Source: a virus
Virus record (IMG/VR): IMGVR_UViG_3300037247_000655
Span: 1-64,000 of that record
Direction: 5' to 3' (one strand)
Length of the DNA stretch: 64,000 nt
The notes under the pieces are model-generated. The model was not told where the DNA came from and did no database searches. It saw only the letters and a program-made list of their open reading frames with translations. Every line of letters begins with the position of its first letter. Position 1 is the first letter of the stretch. Of the stretch, positions 32,564 to 42,129 are shown piece by piece. Position numbers and translations under genes: made by a program.

Positions 32564-32893
32564 ATGTCTATTGTTAATGTTTCGCTTGACACCAAAAGTA
32601 GAGTTGTTGTTCTTACTATCGATGGGATACAAGTACCACAAGATGGGTGTAGTATAGACAGATGGATAAATATGGATGGTGAAGAGCATATATCTTTTAG
32701 TTATACAAGAGAAAGTGTAAATGGTTCTGGGCTAACAGAAAGACACCAGTTCAGTCTTCCTACTCCCGAAGAATTAGCTGTAGTAACTATTGCTAATGTT
32801 GACAAGGATGGACTAGTATCAAAGATTGTGTATAATGACGAAAAGGCTAAGGCGGATATTATTGATTTTCTTAAGAAAAAGCGTAATCCATAG
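32564..32893 (+). CDS. Hypothetical protein, 109 aa
   Basis: TTAGGAGGTAGTT precedes the ATG. Beta-rich (SRVVVLTIDGIQVPQDG) with a short helical end. Between portal and protease; possibly a minor head protein. No family recognised. Confidence 0.65.
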   Translation: MSIVNVSLDTKSRVVVLTIDGIQVPQDGCSIDRWINMDGEEHISFSYTRESVNGSGLTERHQFSLPTPEELAVVTIANVDKDGLVSKIVYNDEKAKADIIDFLKKKRNP

Positions 32894-32956
32894 TAATATG
32901 TCCATGAATGGTCTTTTTGTTAGTATGTTCACGCATACTTTATTCTTATATTTGTG

Positions 32957-32962
32957 TATAAT
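32957..32962 (+). promoter_or_regulatory. GTGTATAAT-type promoter before protease
   Basis: TTGTGTATAAT; predicted start near 32969 leaves a very short leader before the GGAGG at 32973-32977. Confidence 0.55.
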
Positions 32963-32982
32963 GCATACGAATGGAGGCTTTC

Positions 32983-34434
32983 TTGCGTATTTATCAATCT
33001 GAAAAAGAAGATGGCGTAGACGCCCAGATGTCGGCTGATAAAAGTTCTGTTGCATTTGTTACAGCACCAGTTAATATAGGAGATATCAAGAAGTACTTCG
33101 ACGGCATGTCTATGGAGGATATAATTAAAGCTACGTCTACCATTCAGACTGTGGAAGAATTATTGGGTCAAGTACAACCAGATTTAGCTCTAGTGGTTGC
33201 TATTTTAGTTAGTACAGGTTGGAACGACAATGATGATATCTTTACTCCAGCGGAAGTTTGGAAGGCCAGGTCAACTCCTCTACACAAACCCATGAATGAT
33301 AATCATCAGGCCGAAAAGATTTTGGGCCATATTGTTCAAACCAGGGTTTTGGATAAATCTGGTGAAGAAATTGTTGTTGCAGAGGGCGGGTCTCCACCGG
33401 ATGAGTTTGATATAGAAGTAGCTGGTGTACTTTACAGAGCATTCGATGTGTTATCGGATAGAATAGAAGAAATCATAACCAAAGCTCAAAATGGTGAGAT
33501 GTTTGTGTCTATGGAGGCTTGGTTTCCAGATTTTGGCTATGGATTAACTAATACATCTACGGGGAAAACCAATCTCATTGACCGGACAGAATCCACTGCT
33601 TTTCTAACTAAGCACCTGAGGATCTACGGAGGCAGTGGTGAATATCAGGGATACAAGGTCGGTAGGGTTCTAAAAGATATAATTTTTGGTGCGCAAGGGT
33701 TTACTGAAAATCCTGCAAATCCTGAATCTGTAATTAAGGTTGCGGCAAGTCGGGGAGCCGCTTCTAAAGTGTTTGTTACTGCTGAATTGAATGGGTTATT
33801 GGAAGGGGGTGTAGAAGACATGGATAAGGATCAACTAAAAGAACTACAGGTGCAGCTAGATGAGGCCAAGGCCAGTCTGGAGAGCAAGACGCAAGAGGTT
33901 AGTGAACTACAAAAAGCCGCAGATGACTTTAAAGCTAAGGATTATGATGGTCAAATTACTACTCTTAATACGAAGTTAGAAGAGATGACTGTAGATGCAG
34001 ACAAAGCAACTGAAACAATGAAGGTTATCTCAGGTCAGAAGAATGAACTTCAGAAGCAGTTGGATGAGGTGACGAATCGTGCCGATAAGAGCGAAGCGGA
34101 ACTAGAGGTGATTCGTAAGAATGAAGTAGCTCGTGACCGTTTTGCGCAGTTGTCTGAAGTCAAACAGATTGATGACAAGGATGCAACTCTAGCGGAACTT
34201 TGTTCTATGAGTGACGAGACGTTCGCATTGGTTCTGAAGTTTGCTGGTGATACAGACAAGTCTGATAATAAAGAATCAGAAAAGACTGAAGCTGCTTTGG
34301 ATGACGTTAAGACAGACGATAGTGCTGATTTTATTGCTGATGCAAGTTCTGCCGAGACGGCGAAAGAGAGTTGGAGAACGTTGGCGAATGTGCTGACTGG
34401 ACACGAAACAAAGAAAGATGAAGGGGGTGAATAG
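32983..34434 (+). CDS. Prohead protease fused to scaffold
   Basis: GGAGG at 32973-32977 is 5 nt before TTG at 32983, so I prefer TTG (MRIYQSEKEDG) to the ATG at 32971, which overlaps the expected transcription start. The N-terminal 260 residues hold the protease signature STPLHKPMNDNHQAEKILGHI with the His. Residues about 275-400 are coiled coil (ELQVQLDEAKASLESKTQEV), the scaffold. Protease-scaffold fusions are usual upstream of HK97-type capsid genes. Confidence 0.85.
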   Translation: MRIYQSEKEDGVDAQMSADKSSVAFVTAPVNIGDIKKYFDGMSMEDIIKATSTIQTVEELLGQVQPDLALVVAILVSTGWNDNDDIFTPAEVWKARSTPLHKPMNDNHQAEKILGHIVQTRVLDKSGEEIVVAEGGSPPDEFDIEVAGVLYRAFDVLSDRIEEIITKAQNGEMFVSMEAWFPDFGYGLTNTSTGKTNLIDRTESTAFLTKHLRIYGGSGEYQGYKVGRVLKDIIFGAQGFTENPANPESVIKVAASRGAASKVFVTAELNGLLEGGVEDMDKDQLKELQVQLDEAKASLESKTQEVSELQKAADDFKAKDYDGQITTLNTKLEEMTVDADKATETMKVISGQKNELQKQLDEVTNRADKSEAELEVIRKNEVARDRFAQLSEVKQIDDKDATLAELCSMSDETFALVLKFAGDTDKSDNKESEKTEAALDDVKTDDSADFIADASSAETAKESWRTLANVLTGHETKKDEGGE

Positions 34435-34436
34435 GG

Positions 34437-34916
34437 ATGGCTTTAAAACCAGATCGTGAAATTAATGAAGTTACTGACATTACTAACTTTTGGACTACTA
34501 TTGCTGCTGAAAAGGGTGGTTGTGCTAGTAATGTGACCCAGGGCTCTGGCGCCTCTATGGGTACCAACATAGTTGATGAAGCTAATGTGGTAGGTTATGT
34601 GGCCAATCCTTCGGGAGCAATAGCAAAGGGTATTTTGCTGCAGCCAGTAAACGCACCGATGAGTGCTACCAGAGACTTCCTGAATTTTGAAAGTGGTGAA
34701 ATTCGTCCTGGTGATAAGTGTACTTTGGTGAAAAAGGGGTTTGTGGTTACAGATATGATCGTTGGTAGTACACCGACTGCTGGTGCTACGGCGTATTTGG
34801 CTGCAAGTGGTAAGTTGAGTATGGCAAACTACGGTAGTGCGTCTCCAGCAATTGGTCGTTTCGAGACAACTGTAGATGGTAATGGGTTTGCTAGAGTTTC
34901 TATTGATATTACATAA
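34437..34916 (+). CDS. Head decoration protein-like
   Basis: 159 aa between scaffold and capsid genes. The stretch EIRPGDKCTLVKKGFVVTDMI ... TAGATAYLAASGKLS ... IGRFETTVDGNGFARVSIDI matches the trimer-forming decoration proteins found at this position in many phages. Expected on the outer capsid surface. Confidence 0.75.
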   Translation: MALKPDREINEVTDITNFWTTIAAEKGGCASNVTQGSGASMGTNIVDEANVVGYVANPSGAIAKGILLQPVNAPMSATRDFLNFESGEIRPGDKCTLVKKGFVVTDMIVGSTPTAGATAYLAASGKLSMANYGSASPAIGRFETTVDGNGFARVSIDIT

Positions 34917-34934
34917 GGGGGGTGAAAAAGTACT

Positions 34935-35951
34935 ATGCGTAAAATAACCAAACCAACACCTGAACAGATTGAGCTTTTAAGGCGAACTGGTTCTTCAAAT
35001 AAGGCAGAAGCCCTAGAAGCGATGCATTCTTTGGCTCAGGCTCTACAAATTCCTTTGAGATCAGCATTGATCGATGGCGATATTCTAGGTGGGATCTTCG
35101 CACCCGAGGTGCTAGACCCGAGTGCAACGGCTGAGTATCCGCTTGATTTTTATCAGACCGCACAAGAAAACGACTACGTTGCATATACGCTTCCAAGCGA
35201 AGGTGCATTGCCACAGCGCAATGTCTCCGGTGATGCGGTTACCGTTCAGACCTACGACGTAGGTAATGCCATAGACTGGCCGCTTAAGTATTCTTTTTCT
35301 GCACGTTGGAATATTGTCGCTCGTGCTATGGAGGTACTTGAGGCAGGATTTGTCAAGAAGATGAATACTGATGGTTGGCGTGTAATCATAGCTGCTGGTG
35401 CTGGTCGAACAGACTATGCAGGTGGGGCTCCATTGGTGTATGACAGTGCGGCTACTGTTGGTCAGTTTACGAAGCGTTTGATTTCTCTGATGAAAACTAC
35501 GATGACTCGTCTGGCAGGTGGAAACAGCGCTACTGCTAATCGTGGTAGGCTTACCGACTTGTATATGAGTCCAGAAGCGCTTGAAGACATTCGTGAATGG
35601 GATCACGACGAGGTTGATGATGATACTCGTAACAGAATCTTTAATGCTACTGACGAAGTTCTGTCTAGTATCTATGGGGTCAATTTGCATGTACTGGACG
35701 AACTTGGTGTAGGCCAGGAGTTCCAGACGTTCTTTGAGACACTTGGTGTTAGTATGGGTACTGACGATGAGGAAATAGTCGTGGGTCTTGACTTATCTCA
35801 TGGAGATTCGTTCGTTATGCCAATCAGGCGTGAGTTGGTAATCTTTGAAGACGACGCCCTGCACAGGAAACAGCGCGCCGGATTTTATGGATGGCAAGAG
35901 CACGGTTTTGCGTCATTAGATGGTAGAAGGTGCCTCGTCGGATCTTTTTAG
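34935..35951 (+). CDS. Major capsid protein (HK97-type)
   Basis: 338 aa with the expected pattern: N-arm (RSALIDGDILGGIFAPEVL), E-loop region (TLPSEGALPQRNVSGDAVTV), spine helix (NIVARAMEVLEAGFVKKMNTDGW), and P-domain end (MGTDDEEIVVGLDLSHGDSFVMPIRREL). GGGGGTGAAAAAGTACT lies upstream. A strong terminator follows at once, as expected for a highly expressed gene. Confidence 0.85.
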   Translation: MRKITKPTPEQIELLRRTGSSNKAEALEAMHSLAQALQIPLRSALIDGDILGGIFAPEVLDPSATAEYPLDFYQTAQENDYVAYTLPSEGALPQRNVSGDAVTVQTYDVGNAIDWPLKYSFSARWNIVARAMEVLEAGFVKKMNTDGWRVIIAAGAGRTDYAGGAPLVYDSAATVGQFTKRLISLMKTTMTRLAGGNSATANRGRLTDLYMSPEALEDIREWDHDEVDDDTRNRIFNATDEVLSSIYGVNLHVLDELGVGQEFQTFFETLGVSMGTDDEEIVVGLDLSHGDSFVMPIRRELVIFEDDALHRKQRAGFYGWQEHGFASLDGRRCLVGSF

Positions 35952-35969
35952 GATGGTTCTAATAAGAAA

Positions 35970-36003
35970 ACAGGGCTGACGATTAGTCAGCTCTGTTTTT
36001 TTG
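35970..36003 (+). terminator. Strong terminator after capsid gene
   Basis: ACAGGGCTGAC stem, GATTA loop, GTCAGCTCTGT, then eight T. Ends the capsid transcript. Confidence 0.9.
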
Positions 36004-36028
36004 GGACTATATAAATTATTTTTTCCAT

Positions 36029-36057
36029 GCAACAGAACACACTTTGTAACGTATAAT
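36029..36057 (+). promoter_or_regulatory. Promoter, GCAACA-N17-TATAAT
   Basis: GCAACA 36029-36034, TATAAT 36052-36057, right after the capsid terminator. The leader is very short before GGGGAAGGAG. Confidence 0.85.
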
Positions 36058-36076
36058 AATGGGGAAGGAGACTGTT

Positions 36077-37327
36077 ATGTTAAAAAAGCAAATTGATATT
36101 GAGAAAGCAATTAGACTTTATCGGGACGAGGGTAAACATACTCCAGAAGTATCAAAAGCTGTTGGATGTTCTGTTCAGACATTAATCACTCGATTAAGAG
36201 ATGCTGGTGTGACGATTAGGACGGCTGGAGAGTCTCATCAAAAAATTGATTTTGAGACAATACGACACGAATACGAAGATTTGAAGATGTCAACGTCAAA
36301 GATAGCTTCAAAGCATGGAATGAGTCAAGTTTCTATGTGGGGAAGACTGGTGAATGGGGGTGTTCAGATGCGTGATAGAAAAGAAGAGGCAAGAAAAGCT
36401 TGTATTACGATTCCTGTGTCGGATCATCTATCCATTTGCGAACGTTATAAAACCAACAAGCACGAAAGCTGTGCTGATATAGCCGAGGATTATGGAGTTC
36501 ACAGAACTACTATAGCTGCTGTTCTCAAGAAAAACAATATAACCCCTGAACATTCGGGTGCTCGCATTAAATCATACAAAGGTGGTATCACTAAGCTCCA
36601 CACAAGAATACGCAATTGTGAAAAGGCCGAATTTTTGCGGCGTGCCTGTATGGAAAGAGATGACTATAAATGTCGTATCTCAGGAGAAGTCGGCAAGTTA
36701 GAAGTCCATCATTATCCCAAAGTTTTTTCTAAGATGTTTAATGAATTCCTTGCTTTACATACGGATTTGAATCCCATCGAGGATTGTGATGAACTCTTAC
36801 TATTATCTCAGGATTACGAATCATTTTGGGAAATAGATAATGGCATGACAGTTACGGAAGAAATGCATAAAAGATTGCATATGCACAATGGAATCAAAGA
36901 TGAAGAGTTGATATCCTTGCATGATAAAGGGTGGTCATGTCAGCGTATTTCCAAGTATTTCGGCAAATCAGCGTCATTCGTTCGCGCCAGATTCTTGGCT
37001 ATTGGACAAGCTAGGAAAAGTCCAGGATTTTATAACAAGATGCGATCAGAAATAAGTGAAGAAACCCAAGCGGGAGTTTTAGAAGCTTATGTTCGTGGTG
37101 ATGTTGTCAGGCAGATATGCAACAGATATGACATTGCAAGTAGTACATTATACAAAATTCTGCGAGATAATCAGATCATTCCAGGTAATCGTAAAAAGTC
37201 TACAGAAAGTAAAGCTAGACAAGAAAGCACCAGAGTTCACCAGCTACGAGATTCTGGGGTTACTGTCCAAGAATTAGCGAGGATGTATGAAGTGAGTGAC
37301 ACAACAATTCGCAACATTCTATTGTAA
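36077..37327 (+). CDS. HNH homing endonuclease flanked by HTH modules
   Basis: 416 aa. Residues 1-170 carry three HTH units (TPEVSKAVGCSVQTLITRL, TSKIASKHGMSQVSMWGRL, CADIAEDYGVHRTTIAAVL). The HNH core is at about 195-270 (RDDYKCRISGEVGKLEVHHYP ... EEMHKRLHMHNG), then more HTH units to the end. It has its own promoter and terminator pair, so it looks like an autonomous mobile gene inserted after the capsid gene. Start set by AAGGAG before ATG 36077. Confidence 0.85.
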   Translation: MLKKQIDIEKAIRLYRDEGKHTPEVSKAVGCSVQTLITRLRDAGVTIRTAGESHQKIDFETIRHEYEDLKMSTSKIASKHGMSQVSMWGRLVNGGVQMRDRKEEARKACITIPVSDHLSICERYKTNKHESCADIAEDYGVHRTTIAAVLKKNNITPEHSGARIKSYKGGITKLHTRIRNCEKAEFLRRACMERDDYKCRISGEVGKLEVHHYPKVFSKMFNEFLALHTDLNPIEDCDELLLLSQDYESFWEIDNGMTVTEEMHKRLHMHNGIKDEELISLHDKGWSCQRISKYFGKSASFVRARFLAIGQARKSPGFYNKMRSEISEETQAGVLEAYVRGDVVRQICNRYDIASSTLYKILRDNQIIPGNRKKSTESKARQESTRVHQLRDSGVTVQELARMYEVSDTTIRNILL

Positions 37328-37370
37328 TACTTAATACTTTCTGTATATAATTAGTTGAGTTCACATCTAA

Positions 37371-37410
37371 GGAGTCGGAAGCTGCGTATGCGGTTTCCAG
37401 CTCCTTTTTC
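37371..37410 (+). terminator. Terminator after HNH gene
   Basis: AAGGAG ... CTCCTT stem with an inner GGAAGC/GGTTTCC part, then TTTTTCTTTT. Confidence 0.7.
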
Positions 37411-37425
37411 TTTTAATTCTTGGTG

Positions 37426-37431
37426 TATAAT
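37426..37431 (+). promoter_or_regulatory. GTGTATAAT-type promoter
   Basis: TTGGTGTATAAT just past the terminator; restarts the structural transcript. Confidence 0.55.
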
Positions 37432-37467
37432 TTAGTGAAAGGTCTTTTTTCTGGAGGTTCTACGTCC

Positions 37468-37845
37468 ATGACTGATGCCCAGGTAGCAGAATTATATTCT
37501 AGTGGAAATAGCTGTGCAGAGGTTGCCAGACTAGACAAGTGTAGTGAGACGTGCATGTATAATCGCTTAATATCCTTGGGTGTGGTTCTGAGGAGCAGAT
37601 CGGAAGCTAACAAGATTTTCCCTGATACTATTTTTATGATTCTGTACAACATGGGCCTGTCTACTTCTCAAGTCGGAAGAGTTTTGGGTATCAATTCATC
37701 GACGGTAACCAAAAGATTACACTCCCTTCATTATCCTTTGCGGTCTCGCACACTAGCTCAAAAGATAAGATACACAGAAAAAGAATTCAAGAAGTATTTT
37801 ATGGTTCCACAACTGTTGGATAGATTAGTAGAATGGGTGAATTAG
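37468..37845 (+). CDS. HTH DNA-binding protein, 125 aa
   Basis: GGAGG lies 10 nt before the ATG at 37468. Two HTH units (NSCAEVARLDKCSETCMYNRL and SQVGRVLGINSSTVTKRL) resemble those of the adjacent homing endonuclease; it may be a derivative without the nuclease core. Possible regulator. Confidence 0.65.
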   Translation: MTDAQVAELYSSGNSCAEVARLDKCSETCMYNRLISLGVVLRSRSEANKIFPDTIFMILYNMGLSTSQVGRVLGINSSTVTKRLHSLHYPLRSRTLAQKIRYTEKEFKKYFMVPQLLDRLVEWVN

Positions 37846-37876
37846 TAATTTTTATATTGTTTAAGGAGGATGGGGT

Positions 37877-38218
37877 ATGTCTTTAATAGGCCAATCTATA
37901 GTGGAATTTGATTTCTTTCCAGATTCGCCACCGTCTATTGTGGGAGAACTAGTTACTGGACAGTCTGTCAATATAGAATTATGGGAAAATGACAATGCAG
38001 TGTCTATAGGCTCCAGTGGTTGTGGAGAAATTGGTTCGACTGGCAGGTATAGCTGGTCTACCGGTGGTATCACGACTCTTACAGCTAGCCGTCAACAATT
38101 CCATTGGCGAATGTCTGATGGGTCAAATACTGACGAAGGCGACTTTGTGCTTATATCTCACGAAAATCGTGATGGTGGCATGCCATCATTAAACGACAAG
38201 CCTTCCTACATAGTCTAA
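37877..38218 (+). CDS. Virion protein made of one C-terminal adhesin module
   Basis: 113 aa. The pattern VNIELWENDN, SSGCGEIGSTGRYSWST and HWRMSDG ... EGDFVLI is the same module found at the C-termini of the 38275 and 40645 proteins (VWD, SGCY.IGNTGRWGWST, PER). Likely an accessory fibre or adaptor subunit. AAGGAGGATGGGGT precedes the ATG. Confidence 0.6.
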   Translation: MSLIGQSIVEFDFFPDSPPSIVGELVTGQSVNIELWENDNAVSIGSSGCGEIGSTGRYSWSTGGITTLTASRQQFHWRMSDGSNTDEGDFVLISHENRDGGMPSLNDKPSYIV

Positions 38219-38233
38219 CCTACATTGATGTTT

Positions 38234-38258
38234 GTTGCAAATAAACATTGTTTGCAAC
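38234..38258 (+). other. Hairpin between fibre genes
   Basis: GTTGCAAA, 9-nt loop, TTTGCAAC. No T-run follows; possibly an mRNA processing or stability element. Confidence 0.3.
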
Positions 38259-38274
38259 ATAAGGAGTACACAAA

Positions 38275-40023
38275 ATGGCAACCGATATTATATTTGGTGA
38301 ACAAGCTACGTTTCGGGGGAGTGATTCCCGTTACGGTAAAGTTGTTGCTCTGAATGATGAAACGGTTGTCGTGGCGTATAATGATGTAGCTGATTCCAAT
38401 CACGGAACAGCTAAGGTGGGGTCAGTCTCTGGTAGCGATGTAGTATTTGGTGCGGAAACTGAATTCATGTCTAGTGGTACTGGTGGTGTCACAACACTCG
38501 ATATAAAGAAGATTGATGATGATAGATTTCTTTTAGCATATAGAGACGGTCCAAGTGATAACAATGGAGTGGCTGTAGTAGGGACAGTCAGTGGTACTAC
38601 AATAACTTTTGGTGATGCGTCTGGATTTATGACTACATTAGGTGGTTCGGTAATAGATATAACTTTGTCTATGTTCTCTGAGACAAAATTTGTAGTCGGA
38701 TATGCTGATTCCGGTCAGGGTACACAGGGGTTTGCAAGGATAGGTACTATAAGTGGTACTACGGTTACGTTTGGTGATGAAACGAGGTTCTTACTGGGTC
38801 ATGCAGATTGGATTGATGTAGCAACTATAAATGAATCTGGATTTGTGGTTTCGTATCAAGATGGAAGAACTAATCCAAAAACAGCTCAGTCAAAAATCGG
38901 AACAGTTGATGGAACAGCCATAACTTTCGGTGCCGAATCAGAATTCGACAATGATGGTGATTTTGCTTATATTTCTATAGCTAAGCTTGACCCAGATAGG
39001 GTCGTGATTACGTACAGAGGCAAGAGTGCAACCTATCTAGGAAGAGCTATAGTTGGTACCATTTCGGGCACAACTATTACGTACGGAGATCAGTTCACAT
39101 ACAACAATGGTGCCTCTTTTTACACCTCTGTCACGACGGTGTCTGCTACTAGATTTATTGTTGGTTGCTGGGACAACAGCGATGGTGCTCATGGGACTGT
39201 TACAGTTGGGACAGTGACAGGAACAGATATAGAATTTGGTACCGAAAATACGTTTGTAATTGGCGCAGCTAGTTACGTCTCGGTTGATCTCATAAATCAA
39301 AATAAATTTATTGTTGGATATAGAGATGACAGTGATTCAAACAGAGGAAAAGCCAATATAGGATTATTATACGCACAAACTATCGATGAGTTTGATCTAT
39401 TCATAGAGGGACTAGGGGGTATATTAAAAACTGGCGAGCTAGATCTGTTCACAAAAGGATGTGCATCAATAACTGGTGAGATAGATCTATTTGTAGGAGG
39501 GTACGAGTTAACCACTGGCGAGATAGGGCTATTCATACCGGCACCGCCACCTGATCTTTACGCAAGTAAATATATGTTTGTCGGTGGTTATCAAAATATC
39601 TGGGCATCCGGAGCACTATTTATAGAAGGGTTCGGTTTAACAACTGGAGAGATGGATCTATTCATAGCAGTGGGTGCCACACAGGCGGCCGGGATACCCT
39701 TAAGAATTGTTCACCGTTTGGTAAAAACTGGAGATTATGATCCGCAGTTAATTGGTATATTCGACGACATACCAGTTAATGTAACAATAGAGGTGTGGGA
39801 CATCGTAGGTGGAAGTAACACATCGATGATCCTTACTGACAACAATTGTTACGCAATAGGAAATACTGATAAATGGGGATGGTCTACAGCTCACTTGCGT
39901 CATACTGGACAAAAAAAGAAATACCAATACTATTTTAGGATGACTTCGAATGAATTGGAAGAGGTGTATGGTGAATTTTTTATAACCGTACCAGAACGCG
40001 GACGTTTTTCGTACCCAGATTAG
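38275..40023 (+). CDS. Fibre/adhesin protein with beta-propeller-like repeats
   Basis: 582 aa. The first 370 residues contain seven or so repeats of the form GTVSGTTITFGDE..F ... kfvvgYrD, typical of bladed beta-propeller or beta-repeat receptor-binding domains. Then three short GE(I/L)DLF(V/T)xG repeats, the same unit as in the 42425 protein. The C-terminal about 100 residues are the shared module (VTIEVWDIVGG, NCYAIGNTDKWGWST, VPERGRF). Likely binds the host surface. Confidence 0.7.
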   Translation: MATDIIFGEQATFRGSDSRYGKVVALNDETVVVAYNDVADSNHGTAKVGSVSGSDVVFGAETEFMSSGTGGVTTLDIKKIDDDRFLLAYRDGPSDNNGVAVVGTVSGTTITFGDASGFMTTLGGSVIDITLSMFSETKFVVGYADSGQGTQGFARIGTISGTTVTFGDETRFLLGHADWIDVATINESGFVVSYQDGRTNPKTAQSKIGTVDGTAITFGAESEFDNDGDFAYISIAKLDPDRVVITYRGKSATYLGRAIVGTISGTTITYGDQFTYNNGASFYTSVTTVSATRFIVGCWDNSDGAHGTVTVGTVTGTDIEFGTENTFVIGAASYVSVDLINQNKFIVGYRDDSDSNRGKANIGLLYAQTIDEFDLFIEGLGGILKTGELDLFTKGCASITGEIDLFVGGYELTTGEIGLFIPAPPPDLYASKYMFVGGYQNIWASGALFIEGFGLTTGEMDLFIAVGATQAAGIPLRIVHRLVKTGDYDPQLIGIFDDIPVNVTIEVWDIVGGSNTSMILTDNNCYAIGNTDKWGWSTAHLRHTGQKKKYQYYFRMTSNELEEVYGEFFITVPERGRFSYPD

Positions 40024-40032
40024 GAGGACAAC

Positions 40033-40578
40033 ATGACTTGGGATACTGACCTAGTTTTGATGACGAGAGTCCTGATAAGCGACATCAATACTCCACAGAC
40101 ATACACGGATACATATTTGGAGCGAGTTCTCGTCACAGCAGGCATACTTGTTGATGCAGAAATGGTGTTCGTATATACTTATGTGTATGATATCAACGCA
40201 ATTACCATAGTACCAGATCCAGTCGTTAGCGAAGATTCGGATTTTATGGCCCTGGTGCCATTAAAAGCAGCGTGTATTCTTACACAAGCAGAATTCAATA
40301 AGGCTCTGGGCCAAGGTATAAAGGTGCGAGACGGAGACAGTGCTATAGATACAAGTGTGAGTTTTAGAGGGTACCGGGATATTCTGGAATTAGGTCCTTG
40401 CGCGGCATATGAGAAGCTTAAATGGACTATGTTGGCGTCTGGAAGTAATAGTGGAGGCGGTGTTGGCAAGGCAGTTCTTGGACCACATAGTAAGCCGGGG
40501 AGCATCGCTCTTAGTACCATCTCGTGGTATTACGATCAGTACGCAACGAATGCAACAGGTAGAAGAGATCGTTCTTAG
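40033..40578 (+). CDS. Head-tail connector-like protein
   Basis: 181 aa. Opens MTWDTDLVLMTRVLISDINTPQTYTDTYLERVLVTAGI, the style of head-tail adaptor (gp6/gp15-like) proteins, then helices and a Gly-rich end. Family assignment rests on size, position and this opening only. Confidence 0.5.
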   Translation: MTWDTDLVLMTRVLISDINTPQTYTDTYLERVLVTAGILVDAEMVFVYTYVYDINAITIVPDPVVSEDSDFMALVPLKAACILTQAEFNKALGQGIKVRDGDSAIDTSVSFRGYRDILELGPCAAYEKLKWTMLASGSNSGGGVGKAVLGPHSKPGSIALSTISWYYDQYATNATGRRDRS

Positions 40579-40644
40579 TATTATATCAATAAACTACATA
40601 CAGTTGTGTTGAGATTGTGTCAGTTACATGGAATGGAAGAATGA

Positions 40645-41835
40645 ATGTCCATATTAAGATCTGATAATGTAATCTATTATCATCCATGCGATTCTGTTGT
40701 TGATTACAACAGTGTGGCATGGACTAATCCAAACTTGTGGGTTCCTACTGGTACATTTACAAGTGGGCTCATAGATAATTCTTATCACAATGGAGACATG
40801 GGGGTTGGCGGTGTTTACACCAACAGTAATGGAGCTAGTAGGATAACCGTTTGTTTTTGGACCTATGATCAACTTTCGCCAGCCAGGATAAATGTTGGTT
40901 TTGTTAATCATGCACCAGAGCAATATCAAATCATACAACTAGATGCTGTCACAGACAGGGTGGTACTGTTCGCCGGAGGTAATACTGCAGATGTGGTCTG
41001 GAGTGGTGTCGTCACGCAGGGTTCAGGTTGGCATTTTCATGTTCTCGACATGGAGCGTGCTTGTGGTTCTTGGATCCTGAGGCATTCAAGGGATGGTTCC
41101 GACTGGACATCAGAACCAGCTGAGGTAGGTCCTGATCTTCATGGTATTCATAGTGATTCTCACATAGCTGGTGGGGACGTAACTACTACCAATGCTGTTG
41201 ACGAAGTTGTTTTGTGGAGGAACGCAAGGCTGTTTACTTCAGGAGAGTTATCAAATTTATATGAGCTATTCAATACACATGGAACCACTATGGACCAATA
41301 CACTAATGTTTTCGGTATAACAGGTTTTACTGAACCACTACCAGACACATATTCTGCCGTGTCATTATATATTACTGGTCCTTCAGGGGTTAACTGTGGA
41401 ATCCCACTTTATATGCGATGCCCCGAAGCAGCCAGTGGTTCTTTTGATATTTCTATAAGAGGTATAATTCCTGCTACTCCATCGTCCGATCAGACAGGTA
41501 AACCGTTCGACTGGCTTATAAGAACATCAGATTACTATCCACAGATAGTCGGTACCCTACTTGCTTCGTCTGGCGTCAACATACAAGTATGGGATACTAC
41601 TGATGGCAACAATGTGTTGGTGGACGTAAGCAGTAGCGGTTGCTATGACATAGGGAATACTGGACGCTGGGGATGGTCTACCTCTGGTTTGCCACTGGCG
41701 CAGGGGCATGCCAGGCAATACTTCTATATGATGACGTCTGACGCGGGTGAGAAGTTCGATGGACAGTTTGTTATGGATATTCCAGAAAGAGCGAAGTGGA
41801 TACATCCAGACAATCAAAATGATTACATATTATAG
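40645..41835 (+). CDS. Fibre protein, LamG-like domain plus shared C-terminal module
   Basis: 396 aa. Residues 5-215 resemble a concanavalin/LamG jelly roll (VIYYHPCDSVVDYNS, ITVCFWTYDQLS, VDEVVLWRNARLFTSGELSNLYELF). Two SLYI.G-type repeats follow (about 235-270), then the module VNIQVWDTTDG ... SSGCYDIGNTGRWGWSTSGL ... DIPERAKW. Probably a carbohydrate-binding tip protein. Confidence 0.7.
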   Translation: MSILRSDNVIYYHPCDSVVDYNSVAWTNPNLWVPTGTFTSGLIDNSYHNGDMGVGGVYTNSNGASRITVCFWTYDQLSPARINVGFVNHAPEQYQIIQLDAVTDRVVLFAGGNTADVVWSGVVTQGSGWHFHVLDMERACGSWILRHSRDGSDWTSEPAEVGPDLHGIHSDSHIAGGDVTTTNAVDEVVLWRNARLFTSGELSNLYELFNTHGTTMDQYTNVFGITGFTEPLPDTYSAVSLYITGPSGVNCGIPLYMRCPEAASGSFDISIRGIIPATPSSDQTGKPFDWLIRTSDYYPQIVGTLLASSGVNIQVWDTTDGNNVLVDVSSSGCYDIGNTGRWGWSTSGLPLAQGHARQYFYMMTSDAGEKFDGQFVMDIPERAKWIHPDNQNDYIL

Positions 41836-41874
41836 TTGTTAATGTATTTTTGTTCGACAGAAGGAGTTAATTTT

Positions 41875-42129
41875 ATGCCTTTGACACATGGAAAAATTTT
41901 CGCTATAAACCAATTCGTGGATGGGTACGCTGATGAAGTGGATCCTCACATACACCACAAAGGACTTAATGATTACATTAATACTCTGGTGGATGCCAGA
42001 GAGGATGTGCTAGCCTTAATTCGTATCAACGAAGATATAGCTGATGGGAATGTTGATATGATACTAGTAAAGGCCAAGCTAAGAATTAGGAATGCAGTCA
42101 CACAATTGTTGGAGTTGATACCAGAATGA
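41875..42129 (+). CDS. Hypothetical virion-cluster protein, 84 aa
   Basis: GAAGGAG upstream of ATG 41875 (MPLTHGKIFAINQF). Helical. Overlaps the next gene. Unknown. Confidence 0.6.
   Translation: MPLTHGKIFAINQFVDGYADEVDPHIHHKGLNDYINTLVDAREDVLALIRINEDIADGNVDMILVKAKLRIRNAVTQLLELIPE

Noticed and set aside
35112-35690. Leftward 192-codon frame in the capsid gene
   Set aside because: Antisense to the major capsid gene; no ribosome binding site.
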